From an uncultured Winogradskyella sp. (GTDB taxonomy: Bacteria; Bacteroidota; Bacteroidia; Flavobacteriales; Flavobacteriaceae): a stretch of DNA of 64,000 nucleotides. The stretch spans positions 124,001 to 188,000 of the forward strand of contig NZ_CANLYI010000004.1 of the NCBI RefSeq assembly GCF_947495255.1, read 5' to 3'. Within the stretch, counting starts at the first letter, position 1. Each line of letters begins with the position of its first letter. The notes beneath the pieces were generated by a model. It saw only the letters and a program-made list of their open reading frames with translations. It made no database searches and was not told the DNA's origin. Positions 38,890 through 48,703 of this stretch are shown piece by piece. The position numbers and the translations under genes are program-made.

Positions 38890-40404
38890 ATGTCTAAAAA
38901 AGTACGTGTGCGTTTTGCACCAAGTCCAACAGGACCATTACATATTGGTGGTGTAAGAACCGCTTTATTCAACTATTTATTTGCCAAAAAACATGGTGGT
39001 GATTTTGTCCTCAGAATTGAGGATACAGACCAAAATCGTTATGTTGAAGGTGCTGAAGATTACATCGTTGAATCATTAAATTGGTGTGGCATTTCTTTTG
39101 ATGAAGGCCCAAATAAAAACGAAAAATTCGGTCCTTACAGACAAAGTGAGCGTAAGGATTTGTATAAACAATATGCAGATGAATTAATAGCAAGCGGAAA
39201 TGCTTATTATGCTTTTGATACTGCAGAACAATTAGATGCTGAGCGTAAAGGACATGAAGAAAAAGGTAAAACTTTTATTTACAACTGGCATAACCGTGAA
39301 AGAGGACGTTTAGTTAACTCTTTAGTTTTAACTGAAGACGAAACGAAAGCTAAAATTGATGCTGGTGAGGATTTTGTAATTCGTTTTAAATCGCCTCAAG
39401 ATGAAACGTTACATCTTACAGATATTATTCGTGGAAACATAAAAATTGATACCAATGTTTTAGACGATAAAGTGTTATTTAAAAGTGATGGCATGCCAAC
39501 CTATCACCTAGCGAATATTGTCGATGACCATTTAATGGAAATTACACATGTTATCCGTGGTGAAGAATGGTTACCATCTTTAGCATTGCATAAATTATTA
39601 TATGATGCATTTGGTTGGGAAGCACCAGAATTTGCACATTTGCCATTGATTTTAAAACCAACAGGAAAAGGAAAACTAAGCAAGCGTGATGGAGATAAAA
39701 TGGGCTTTCCTGTATTTCCTTTAGAATATACAGCACCAGACGGAACGGTTTCTAGAGGTTATAAAGAAGATAGCTATTTCCCAGAAGCGGTTGTAAATTT
39801 CTTAGCCTTTTTAGGATGGAATCCTGGAACGGAACAAGAGATTTTCAGTTTAGAGCAATTAGTTGCTGATTTTGATTTAGCAAGAGTAAATAAAGCTGGC
39901 GCACGTTTTGACCCAGATAAAACCAAATGGTTTAATCATCATTACATGCAACAGCAATTAGATTTAGATTTAGCTGAGCAGTTTAAAGCTATAAGACCAG
40001 AATTATCAGACATTGATGTTAATTACATCGCTTTAGTTGTTGGGTTAATTAAAGAACGTGCAACGTTTGTTAATGATTTTTGGGATTTGAGTCACTTCTT
40101 TTTTACAGCGCCAACAGCTTATGATGAAAAAGCGTCTAAAAAAGCTCTAAAAGAAGGAACAGCTGATGTAATGACAAAGGTTATTGAACTTGTTAATGCT
40201 ACTGATGACTTTACGGTTGAAAATCTTCAAACCAACATTAAAGGTTGGATTACTGATAACGAAATTGGTTTTGGTAAAGTTATGATGCCTTTAAGGCTCG
40301 CTTTAGTTGGAGCATTACAAGGACCAGATGTTTTTGATATTATGTATATGATTGGTAAAACAGAAACGGTTAGTCGAATTGAAGCTTTAATCAAGCAAGT
40401 TTAG
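38890..40404 (+). CDS. gltX: glutamate--tRNA ligase
   Basis: VRFAPSPTGPLHIGGVRTALFNYLFAKK; GKLSKRDGDKMGFPV. Confidence 0.98.
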   Translation: MSKKVRVRFAPSPTGPLHIGGVRTALFNYLFAKKHGGDFVLRIEDTDQNRYVEGAEDYIVESLNWCGISFDEGPNKNEKFGPYRQSERKDLYKQYADELIASGNAYYAFDTAEQLDAERKGHEEKGKTFIYNWHNRERGRLVNSLVLTEDETKAKIDAGEDFVIRFKSPQDETLHLTDIIRGNIKIDTNVLDDKVLFKSDGMPTYHLANIVDDHLMEITHVIRGEEWLPSLALHKLLYDAFGWEAPEFAHLPLILKPTGKGKLSKRDGDKMGFPVFPLEYTAPDGTVSRGYKEDSYFPEAVVNFLAFLGWNPGTEQEIFSLEQLVADFDLARVNKAGARFDPDKTKWFNHHYMQQQLDLDLAEQFKAIRPELSDIDVNYIALVVGLIKERATFVNDFWDLSHFFFTAPTAYDEKASKKALKEGTADVMTKVIELVNATDDFTVENLQTNIKGWITDNEIGFGKVMMPLRLALVGALQGPDVFDIMYMIGKTETVSRIEALIKQV

Positions 40405-40415
40405 TGTACCAACTA

Positions 40416-40448
40416 AGACCTGTCAGGTTTTAAAAACCTGACAGGTCT
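40416..40448. repeat. REP-like palindrome / possible terminator
   Basis: AGACCTGTCAGGTTTT-A-AAAACCTGACAGGTCT, 16-bp arms. Confidence 0.75.
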
Positions 40449-40461
40449 GAAAATTATATAT

Positions 40462-41445
40462 ATGAAGTCCAATTTTTTCATTTTAATCTTTGTTTTAACG
40501 CTAGTTACTTCATGTAAAAGTGAAAAAAAATCAGAAATAGATTTAGTGACTAAAGAATTGCCTTTACACAATAAACGTGTATTAATTTTAGGTAATAGTA
40601 TTACGCAACATGGTCATTATGTAGACTTTATAGAATATTATCTACGTAAGCAATATACTGATAATCAATTAGATATTATCAGTATAGGCTTATCTAGTGA
40701 AACTATTTCTGGGACCTCAGAAGACCAACGTGAGTATCCTAGACCAAATGTTAGAACACGATTAGATAAGGCTTTAACTGAAATTAAACCAGATTTAGTT
40801 ATTGCGTGTTATGGGATGAATGATGGAAATTATCATCCACTAGATAGCCTTAGATTTCAAGAATATAAAACTGGCATTTCAGAATTAAAAACTAAGGTTG
40901 AAGGCATCAATGCTCAATTAATTTTGATGACACCAACTATTTTTGACCCAAATCCTATTGAAGAACGCGTGTCAAAAGATGGTGAAAAACATGAATATTG
41001 GCACCCATATTATAAGTATAATGATGTATTAGAAGCGTATGCTGATTGGTTGTTGAGTATAGAAACTGATGCGCTTCAAGTTATAGATTTACACCATCAC
41101 CTTGGTCCTATTTTGGCTGAAATGAAAACGATTAAAGCAGATTCTACTTTTATTCCAGATGGTGTTCATCCTAATAAAATTGGACATTTATATATGGCTC
41201 AAAAAATTTTAAAAGATTTATATCCTGAAATTTCTATTGAACATCCTATTGCTGAAATAGAGTTTTTAAAAATAGATTCGCTTTATAGTTTAGTTAGCAA
41301 AAGACGCGAACTACGTTCTGAAGGTTGGCGCAATTACGTTGGTTATACTAAAAATGGTGAGACTATAAAATGGGATTCTATTTCTGCTACCAAAACGGAA
41401 GTAGAAAAATTAGATAAAGCCATTGAAAACTTAATGAGTAAATAG
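40462..41445 (+). CDS. SGNH/GDSL hydrolase lipoprotein
   Basis: Lipobox VTSC, VLILGNSITQHGHYV, VIACYGMNDGNY, PDGVHPNKIGH. Confidence 0.9.
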   Translation: MKSNFFILIFVLTLVTSCKSEKKSEIDLVTKELPLHNKRVLILGNSITQHGHYVDFIEYYLRKQYTDNQLDIISIGLSSETISGTSEDQREYPRPNVRTRLDKALTEIKPDLVIACYGMNDGNYHPLDSLRFQEYKTGISELKTKVEGINAQLILMTPTIFDPNPIEERVSKDGEKHEYWHPYYKYNDVLEAYADWLLSIETDALQVIDLHHHLGPILAEMKTIKADSTFIPDGVHPNKIGHLYMAQKILKDLYPEISIEHPIAEIEFLKIDSLYSLVSKRRELRSEGWRNYVGYTKNGETIKWDSISATKTEVEKLDKAIENLMSK

Positions 41446-41455
41446 GAATTTATTA

Positions 41456-42133
41456 CTACAATGTAATATTTAAAGTTAAAGCCATTAAAGATTGATTCCC
41501 TTTAAACTTATCACTAGTTCCAATATTTAAATCTTGGTTATTTAATTTACCTAGCATATTTGTAAAGCCATAAATATATTGCGCTCTAATAAACAAACGT
41601 CTTACACCTAAAGTTAAACCTACAGCACCATTGGCATTAAAGTTTGATATTTTTCTGATATCTTCAGTCAATAAACTATTATAACCTATAATAATATAGC
41701 CTTCTTTACTTTCGTCCTTAAGTTCTAATTCGCTATTATATTGTAGAATAGGACCCACATCTAATGTTAGGTTATTACTAATTAATTTTATGTGAAACAA
41801 GAAAGAAATGTCAGCAGTAAACATTTTGTATTCTACAAACTCATTAGTTAAAAGTCCAATTTTAGATGCATTAATATCTACATGGTTCTGAGATAATTGC
41901 ATAGTATAACTAACATTATACCATCTATGAGGAAGGTCTACTGAAGCAGACATTCCGCCAATAAAACCAGTATTAGCTTTAGTTTCAAAATTATCTGTCA
42001 GAATATCAAATTGTGTAACGCCTCCTTGTAAACCAATACCATTTTTGATTTTATAATTTTTGCGTTGTGCGTAACTTATTGTAACAAAAAGGATACAAAT
42101 GACGACTAATAGAATAGATTTTGTGTTTTTCAT
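41456..42133 (-). CDS. outer-membrane beta-barrel protein (PorT-like)
   Basis: Signal peptide, alternating amphipathic strands, C-terminal LMALTLNITL. Confidence 0.65.
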   Translation of the reverse strand: MKNTKSILLVVICILFVTISYAQRKNYKIKNGIGLQGGVTQFDILTDNFETKANTGFIGGMSASVDLPHRWYNVSYTMQLSQNHVDINASKIGLLTNEFVEYKMFTADISFLFHIKLISNNLTLDVGPILQYNSELELKDESKEGYIIIGYNSLLTEDIRKISNFNANGAVGLTLGVRRLFIRAQYIYGFTNMLGKLNNQDLNIGTSDKFKGNQSLMALTLNITL

Positions 42134-42229
42134 GCTAATAATTAAAAGCTGATAGAGACAAACCTAAGTAAAATAATTAATATTACTTACTTTTAGAGTC
42201 TCGTATTATTTAACCTTAAAAAACGTGTT

Positions 42230-43162
42230 ATGGGTCAATTTATTCTAGTTCCAATTATATTTTTTGGAATAATCATTTTAATTTCATCCTTTTTTGTGGT
42301 GAAACAACAAACCGCAGCCATTATAGAACGCTTTGGTAAATTTCATAGTATTAGACAATCTGGTTTACACCTTAAAATTCCTTTAGTAGATAAAGTAGCC
42401 GGAAAACTGAGTTTAAAAATTCAACAATTAGATGTTATTATAGAAACTAAAACATTAGATGATGTATTTGTTCGTCTTAAAGTTTCTGTTCAATATAAAG
42501 TGATTAGAGAAAAAGTTTATGACGCATTTTACAAACTAGATTATCCACATGATCAGATTACATCTTATGTATTTGATGTTGTGCGTGCTGAAGTTCCTAA
42601 AATGAAATTAGATGATGTATTTGTGCGTAAAGATGATGTTGCTATAGCAGTAAAAACAGAATTAAATGATGCCATGATGGAGTATGGTTACGATATCATT
42701 AAAACCTTAGTAACTGATATTGATCCAGATGCACAAGTAAAAGCTGCTATGAACAGAATTAATGCTGCTGATAGAGAAAAAACAGCTGCTCAATTTGAAG
42801 GTGATGCTGCAAGAATTTTAATTGTAGAGAAAGCAAAAGCTGAGGCAGAAAGTAAACGTTTACAAGGACAAGGTATTGCAGATCAAAGACGTGAAATAGC
42901 ACGTGGTTTAGAAGAGTCTGTAGATGTTTTAAATAGAGTTGGTATTAACTCACAAGAAGCATCTGCACTTATCGTTGTTACACAACATTATGATACGTTA
43001 CAATCCATTGGAAGTGAAACAAATAGTAATTTAATATTGTTACCTAATTCACCACAAGCAGGAAGTACAATGCTTAACGATATGGTGGCAAGTTTTACAG
43101 CTAGTAATCAAATTGGTGAAGCAATGAAGGCCTCTAAGAACAAAAAGAAAAACGATGAATAA
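42230..43162 (+). CDS. SPFH/Band 7 (stomatin-like) protein
   Basis: VKQQTAAIIERFGKFHSIRQSGLHLKIPLVDKV; VKAAMNRINAADREKTAA. Confidence 0.93.
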   Translation: MGQFILVPIIFFGIIILISSFFVVKQQTAAIIERFGKFHSIRQSGLHLKIPLVDKVAGKLSLKIQQLDVIIETKTLDDVFVRLKVSVQYKVIREKVYDAFYKLDYPHDQITSYVFDVVRAEVPKMKLDDVFVRKDDVAIAVKTELNDAMMEYGYDIIKTLVTDIDPDAQVKAAMNRINAADREKTAAQFEGDAARILIVEKAKAEAESKRLQGQGIADQRREIARGLEESVDVLNRVGINSQEASALIVVTQHYDTLQSIGSETNSNLILLPNSPQAGSTMLNDMVASFTASNQIGEAMKASKNKKKNDE

Positions 43163-43670
43163 ATTAAAGAATATTCTATTATTAGTATTATTAGTGAGCA
43201 GTACAATTGCATTTTCCCAAACTAAAGAAAGTGCTATAAAAGATGCTACAGCAACAACAAAAGCCAATATAGACATGGATTTTGATACTGTAATAAAACA
43301 CACTTTACCTGCTGTATTAGACATGATGGGTGGAAAAGATGCTGCTTTACAGGTTTTAAAATCTACTATGGAAGGTGCAAAAGCACAAGGTTTAGTATTT
43401 GAAAAAGCGGAAGTTATTAAGGTATCTGAACTAACTAAAGAGCAAGGTCAATCGCGCTGTATAGTTGAAGGCTACACACAAATGACCATGTCTGGACAAC
43501 GAGTAAAGACTAAAATTCATTACATTGGAATATATAATGATGTTGATAAATACTGGTGGTTTGTAGAAGCAAAGCAATTGAATAATAAAGTTTTGGCTAA
43601 TAAAATATTACCAAATTTTGAAACTGCTCTTGAGATTCCTGAAGATGATGTACAGGTTGAAAAGATTTAA
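43155..43670 (+). CDS. hypothetical secreted protein
   Basis: Signal peptide; overlaps the upstream SPFH gene by 8 nt. Confidence 0.6.
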   Translation: MNKLKNILLLVLLVSSTIAFSQTKESAIKDATATTKANIDMDFDTVIKHTLPAVLDMMGGKDAALQVLKSTMEGAKAQGLVFEKAEVIKVSELTKEQGQSRCIVEGYTQMTMSGQRVKTKIHYIGIYNDVDKYWWFVEAKQLNNKVLANKILPNFETALEIPEDDVQVEKI

Positions 43671-43686
43671 TTAAGTATTATACTAT

Positions 43687-43722
43687 AAAAAAAGCCCTCT
43701 AGCATTTTAGAGGGCTTTTTTT
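43687..43722. terminator. bidirectional rho-independent terminator
   Basis: AAAAAAAGCCCTCTA-loop-TAGAGGGCTTTTTTT between convergent genes. Confidence 0.9.
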
Positions 43723-43731
43723 ATTTTAAGT

Positions 43732-44223
43732 TTATTTTAAACCACATAGAATACTTCCCATTACAGTTAAAGTTACAATCCAATACCCAACATTTACAAA
43801 AATATACTTTACGCTTTTACGCTCAAATAGTGCAATAGTCCCAATAATTGGAAGTGCACCAAGTACGCCAAACATAGCACCATGTAATGCACCATGTTTA
43901 TAAGTTCTAAAAGTATTTCCGTAATCTGCCATAAACGCTTTAAACGATGGTTCTGCTAACTCTGGTTCTGCTCCTACCATGCTTAAAGCTCCCCATTGAT
44001 GGTTTGTAAATTGCATTAACAAGAAACTCAACATTGCCGCAAAAATTAAGGCTAAACCAAAAATAATAGCAATGTTTCCACTTTTCATACGTTCTTCGGT
44101 CATTCCAGATTCGCGCATCCAAGTAATCCCAAATCCAAATTTAGGATTGTACCATAAAGCTCCAATAAATAAGGCCGCAACAGCTGCAATTGGTATCGCA
44201 ATTAGATTGATAGGTAATTCCAT
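43732..44223 (-). CDS. DUF1761 domain-containing membrane protein
   Basis: AALFIGALWYNPKFGFGITWMRESGMTEE motif. Confidence 0.8.
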   Translation of the reverse strand: MELPINLIAIPIAAVAALFIGALWYNPKFGFGITWMRESGMTEERMKSGNIAIIFGLALIFAAMLSFLLMQFTNHQWGALSMVGAEPELAEPSFKAFMADYGNTFRTYKHGALHGAMFGVLGALPIIGTIALFERKSVKYIFVNVGYWIVTLTVMGSILCGLK

Positions 44224-44267
44224 AATGTCTTTTGTTTTATTAGTTAGTTTGAATTAAAAGTACAAAA

Positions 44268-44296
44268 AAACCTCTAAACGCTAACGTTAGAGGTTT
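44268..44296 (-). terminator. terminator downstream of glnS
   Basis: AAACCTCTAA-loop-TTAGAGGTTT followed by T7 on minus strand. Confidence 0.8.
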
Positions 44297-44339
44297 ATGA
44301 CTTAAAGATATACTCAAATTCAGTATGTCAAATTTTTAA

Positions 44340-46349
44340 CTAAATTTCTGAAGCTTCAGCTACTAAAATCTCGTTTTTATCTTCTTTTGCTTTTTCAATG
44401 AAATCATTAATTGCTTCATTTTCTTCTAAGCCATTTTTAAGCAACACTTTTAACGCAATTAAAACTGCGATGCGAGTACCTGATTTTTTCACTGCAGTGC
44501 AAAATAATGGCTCTAAATCATCATAAGCAACATCTTTAGCTAACGCTTGTATTTCAGATTTAACTTTTTGTTGTTTTTCCTCTGGCAAATTGGTGTATTT
44601 TTTACCAAATTGCTGAATAACACTAATCGCAGAACGTTTTTGTTGTTGCGGTTTTGGTTTATTCTGGTTTTCATTATTTTGAGGTTTAGGCTTTTGTTTT
44701 GCCCAACTATCTCTTAACCCAACCGTTTTGTTGAATACTAATTTTTGAGGTGTAGAATCATTGTCTACATTAAAATAACCTAAACGTTGAAACTGAAACT
44801 GCTCTCCTACTTCAACATCTGCTAAACTTGGTTCTAAATAACCTGTTTTTATTGTTAAAGAATTCGGGTTTAAGAATTCCATAAAGTCTTTATCCTTATC
44901 ACTATCTGGTGATTCGTGCATAAACAAACGATCGTATTCTCTTATCTCTGCGGTAATAGCATGTTTAATAGATACCCAATGCAACGTTCCTTTTACTTTT
45001 TTAGACGTATCTTCATCATACGTACACTGAATTTCTAATATATCTCCATTTTGGTCTTTTACAACCTCATTAGCTTTAATGATGTACGCATTTTTTAAAC
45101 GAACTTCACCACCAAGTTTCAACCTAAAATATTTGTTTCTGGCTTCTTCCTTAAAATCGTCTCTTTCGATATAAATTTCTCTTGAAAAAGGTACTTTTCT
45201 AAATCCAGCTGAATCATCTTCCTGGTTATTTTCAGCTTCTAACCATTCCTCTTTATCTTTAGGATAATTGGTTATAACTACTTTTACTGGATCTAAAACA
45301 GCCATTACTCTATTAGCTGTTTTATTTAAATTCTCACGAATACAGAACTCTAAAAGCGATACATCAATAATATTTTCGCGCTTAGCAACACCTACTTTTT
45401 CAATGAATTTACGAATAGAATTTGGTGTATAACCACGACGACGTAAACCAGAAATCGTTGGCATACGAGGATCATCCCAGCCAGAAACTATACCTTCTTC
45501 AACTAAACGTAATAACTTACGCTTACTCATTATGGTATAACTCAAATTTAAACGTGCAAATTCACGTTGTTTAGGTGGTAATGGAAATTTATCCTTACTG
45601 TATTCATAAACATTATCTCTAAACCAATCGTAAAGCTTTCTGTGAGGTTTAAATTCTAATGAACATAGTGAATGCGAAATTTGTTCTAAGTAATCACTTT
45701 CTCCATGCGTCCAATCGTACATTGGGTAAATACACCAATCATCACCAGTTCTATGATGATGTGCATACATAATACGATACATAATTGGATCTCGCATTAA
45801 CATATTTGGATCCTTCATGTCAATTTTAGCACGCAATAAATGTGTACCTGCTGGAAATTTTCCGGCTTTCATACCTTCAAATAATTCCAAATTTTCTTCA
45901 ACACTACGATCTCTATATGGACTATTTGTACCTACTTGTGTTGGTGTTCCTTTTTGTTTCGCCATCACTTCAGAAGATTGAGAATCTACATAAGCTTTAC
46001 CGTCTTTAATCATTAAAACTGCCCAATCGTATAACTTCTGAAAATAATCTGATGAGTACAATTCATTTTCCCATTTATAACCTAACCAAGCAATATCGCG
46101 TTTTATAGCATCAACATACTCTTGCTCTTCTTTAGCAGGATTGGTATCATCGAACCTTAAGTTTACAGGTGCATCATACCGCTCTCCTAAGCCAAAACTA
46201 ATACCAATGGCTTTGGTATGCCCAATATGTAAATAACCATTTGGTTCTGGCGGAAAACGAAAACGAAGCTTATCTTTTGGTAAACCGTTTGCTAAATCTT
46301 CTTCTATGATATGCTCAATAAAATTGAGTGACTTTATTTCTTCTGACAT
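44340..46349 (-). CDS. glnS: glutamine--tRNA ligase with C-terminal extension
   Basis: RFRFPPEPNGYLHIGHTKAIGISFGL, LRFDDTNPAKEEQEYVDAIK, TIMSKRKLL. Confidence 0.97.
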   Translation of the reverse strand: MSEEIKSLNFIEHIIEEDLANGLPKDKLRFRFPPEPNGYLHIGHTKAIGISFGLGERYDAPVNLRFDDTNPAKEEQEYVDAIKRDIAWLGYKWENELYSSDYFQKLYDWAVLMIKDGKAYVDSQSSEVMAKQKGTPTQVGTNSPYRDRSVEENLELFEGMKAGKFPAGTHLLRAKIDMKDPNMLMRDPIMYRIMYAHHHRTGDDWCIYPMYDWTHGESDYLEQISHSLCSLEFKPHRKLYDWFRDNVYEYSKDKFPLPPKQREFARLNLSYTIMSKRKLLRLVEEGIVSGWDDPRMPTISGLRRRGYTPNSIRKFIEKVGVAKRENIIDVSLLEFCIRENLNKTANRVMAVLDPVKVVITNYPKDKEEWLEAENNQEDDSAGFRKVPFSREIYIERDDFKEEARNKYFRLKLGGEVRLKNAYIIKANEVVKDQNGDILEIQCTYDEDTSKKVKGTLHWVSIKHAITAEIREYDRLFMHESPDSDKDKDFMEFLNPNSLTIKTGYLEPSLADVEVGEQFQFQRLGYFNVDNDSTPQKLVFNKTVGLRDSWAKQKPKPQNNENQNKPKPQQQKRSAISVIQQFGKKYTNLPEEKQQKVKSEIQALAKDVAYDDLEPLFCTAVKKSGTRIAVLIALKVLLKNGLEENEAINDFIEKAKEDKNEILVAEASEI

Positions 46350-46503
46350 GTTTTAGGTATTCGCTGTTGGCAATTAGCTGTTGGTAAAATCTATACACAA
46401 CAATAAAACTCAACATCATTGTTCCAGTTGGTAAAATTAAACAAATTGTAACATTAATTTACTTTTTTAGACTGATAGTATGTATCAATAATCTTATACA
46501 ATT

Positions 46504-46704
46504 ATGAATTATAAATGTCCAAAATGCGATAACACAACTTATGAAGTTGGCGAAATGAGAGCCACAGGTGGTAGATGGTCTAAAATATTTGACATTCAGA
46601 ATAAGAAATTTAGTTCTGTTACGTGTAAAAAATGTAGTTATACTGAGTTTTATAAAGCTAAAACAAGTGCATTGAGTAATATTTTTGATTTGTTTACTAA
46701 TTAA
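46504..46704 (+). CDS. zinc-ribbon nucleic-acid-binding protein
   Basis: YKCPKCDNTTYE ... VTCKKCSYTEFYK, two CxxC knuckles. Confidence 0.8.
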   Translation: MNYKCPKCDNTTYEVGEMRATGGRWSKIFDIQNKKFSSVTCKKCSYTEFYKAKTSALSNIFDLFTN

Positions 46705-46769
46705 TTATTTCTTCTACTCAACTCAGCAAGCATATAGCTATAAACTGATTAAAATTCATTAAGAAATAT

Positions 46770-46777
46770 TACTTTTG
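46770..46777 (+). promoter_or_regulatory. Bacteroidota -7 element near folB start
   Basis: TACTTTTG immediately upstream of ATG 46782. Confidence 0.35.
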
Positions 46778-46781
46778 AATT

Positions 46782-47144
46782 ATGGGAATAATAAAAGTTG
46801 AAAATATAAGAGTATTTGCAAATCATGGTTGTTTAAAAGAAGAAACAGCGATTGGTAGCGATTACAGAGTAGATTTAGAAGTTAAGGCCAACTTAAAAAA
46901 GTCTTCAAAAACTGATGAACTACATGATACTGTAGATTATGTATTTTTAAACAAAGTAGTTAGAGAAGAAATGGCAATACCTTCTAAACTTTTAGAAACA
47001 GTTGCTAAGCGTATTTTAGATCGTGTTTTTAAAGAAGACTCATTAATCACTAAAGCCAAAGTTGGTGTTAGTAAAATAAACCCTCCAATTGGTGGTGACG
47101 TTGAAATGGTTACGATAAAAATGACTCAAAAGCGAAAAAAGTAA
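46782..47144 (+). CDS. folB: dihydroneopterin aldolase
   Basis: IKVENIRVFANHGCLKEETAIGSDYRVDLEV; ISKINPPIGGDV. Confidence 0.93.
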   Translation: MGIIKVENIRVFANHGCLKEETAIGSDYRVDLEVKANLKKSSKTDELHDTVDYVFLNKVVREEMAIPSKLLETVAKRILDRVFKEDSLITKAKVGVSKINPPIGGDVEMVTIKMTQKRKK

Positions 47145-47220
47145 TACAGCTTTTTACTACAAATAGATTGAAACATCAAAACATAGCTTAAAATATAATT
47201 GTTATAACGTATATAATTTT

Positions 47221-47228
47221 TATATTTG
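47221..47228 (+). promoter_or_regulatory. Bacteroidota -7 element for tRNA-Cys
   Basis: TATATTTG ~45 nt upstream of the tRNA 5' end. Confidence 0.45.
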
Positions 47229-47273
47229 CGCTCTCATTAAATTAATGAGATTCCTAATTTACTAGGAAAATAA

Positions 47274-47347
47274 GGTGTCGTGGCCGAGTGGCTAGGCAGT
47301 GGTCTGCAACACCATCTACAGCGGTTCGAATCCGCTCGACACCTCCA
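47274..47347 (+). tRNA. tRNA-Cys (GCA), CCA encoded
   Basis: GGTGTCG/CGACACC acceptor stem, anticodon loop CTGCAAC, GGTTCGAATCC T-loop, U73 then CCA. Confidence 0.95.
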
Positions 47348-47379
47348 AAAGAGTTACTTTTTAAGTAGCTCTTTTTTTT
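47347..47379 (+). terminator. terminator after tRNA-Cys
   Basis: AAAAGAGTTACTT-ttt-AAGTAGCTCTTTTTTTT. Confidence 0.8.
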
Positions 47380-47411
47380 GTTTAAATTTTAAGAAAGTTT
47401 ATAAATAATAT

Positions 47412-47954
47412 TTAATTCTCATTTAACTGTTTAGCATTTCTATCGATTAAAAAATAATCATATATCAATAGAATGCTCATTAGTAAAATTCCAGTAGTAA
47501 ACAATAATGCGCCATAAGGCCAATGTTGAATTTTAAATAATATTCCGAAAAACAAAGCAAAGATAGTCATTGAAATTAAAAGAAAATAGAAAGCCTTAAG
47601 GAATGCATTCTTCTTGTATTTTCTATTTTTAAAATAATAGATACCTTCAAATATAAACCAGTAAATAAAGAGAATTAGTAATGCTATTTCAAATATATAA
47701 GGAATATTAATAGCATGAAATGCACTGTTTAAGTAACTAAAAATCCAAAGTAAAATCATAGCAAGTTTTACATAATCTAAACTTTCTTTATTCCTTTTAA
47801 AAATAAAACGAAAGGTGTATAATAATCCAACTAAAATACTTCCTATAAGCATTAAAATATTTGCATAAGGCCAATACATTATTTTAAACAACGCACCAAA
47901 AATTAAAATAATAATTGATAGACGTAAAGGAAAGGTTAAAATCTTATTTTGCAT
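47412..47954 (-). CDS. small membrane protein with two GldL-like motifs
   Basis: GALFKIMYWPYANILMLIG and GILFKIQHWPYGALLFTTG. Confidence 0.6.
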   Translation of the reverse strand: MQNKILTFPLRLSIIILIFGALFKIMYWPYANILMLIGSILVGLLYTFRFIFKRNKESLDYVKLAMILLWIFSYLNSAFHAINIPYIFEIALLILFIYWFIFEGIYYFKNRKYKKNAFLKAFYFLLISMTIFALFFGILFKIQHWPYGALLFTTGILLMSILLIYDYFLIDRNAKQLNEN

Positions 47955-47975
47955 TTATATAGTTTCCATTAAAGT

Positions 47976-48659
47976 TTAGTTAATAGGATTAACCTTCTCA
48001 ATTTGCTCAATACTCTTTTCATAAAGTTCTGGAAACAAACCTTGACTTAAAAGAATAATACCGAAGATTAAAATTACCAAAGACACAATTTTCTTAGTCT
48101 TAAAAATACGTCGAGGTGTGAGTTTATTTCGTAATCGTTTTGCAGCAGCAATTTTTACTAAATCAGTTAAAAAATAAGAGATTAACATAGTTGCAATAAA
48201 AATCATTACGCCATTTTTAGAAGTTGTTATAGATGTACCAATAACTATAAAGCCTAACCAACCCAACAGTACACCAATATTAATAAAATTGAGTAAAAAT
48301 CCTTTAATAAAAAGTTTACCGTAATCCTTTTTTGGTAACTCTATTCTGTGATGCTCTTTAACAATAGAACGGAAAGATTTAGAGGTTTTTATAAAGCTTA
48401 TAAGGCCATATATAAAAAGTAAAACACCACCAAAAACTAATAATTTTGGATCATCTTTAATTTTATCTAAAAGGGAATCTGTACTCTTAAAAATAACGAA
48501 GATAAAAACGATATCAGCGAAAATAACACCAAGGTCAAAAATAATAGCACTAGTAAAACCTTTGGTTGCACCTGTTTCTAATAATACAAAAAAAACAGGA
48601 CCAATGGTAAAGGCTAAAATAATTCCAAACGGAATCGCTGTTAATATATCGTCTAACAT
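47976..48659 (-). CDS. LysE family translocator
   Basis: AIPFGIILAFTIGPVFFVLLETGATKGFTSAI. Confidence 0.88.
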   Translation of the reverse strand: MLDDILTAIPFGIILAFTIGPVFFVLLETGATKGFTSAIIFDLGVIFADIVFIFVIFKSTDSLLDKIKDDPKLLVFGGVLLFIYGLISFIKTSKSFRSIVKEHHRIELPKKDYGKLFIKGFLLNFINIGVLLGWLGFIVIGTSITTSKNGVMIFIATMLISYFLTDLVKIAAAKRLRNKLTPRRIFKTKKIVSLVILIFGIILLSQGLFPELYEKSIEQIEKVNPIN

Positions 48660-48679
48660 CTATAATCTTGCTGTTTACA

Positions 48680-48687
48680 CAAATGTA
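48680..48687 (-). promoter_or_regulatory. Bacteroidota -7 element upstream of LysE-family gene
   Basis: CAAATGTA (+) 20 nt upstream of start. Confidence 0.4.
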
Positions 48688-48703
48688 ACAAACTAAGCCG
48701 AAT

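Noticed and set aside
46363-46384. Direct repeat GCTGTTGG-x6-GCTGTTGG upstream of glnS
   Set aside because: Only two short copies; not enough for a CRISPR or VNTR call.
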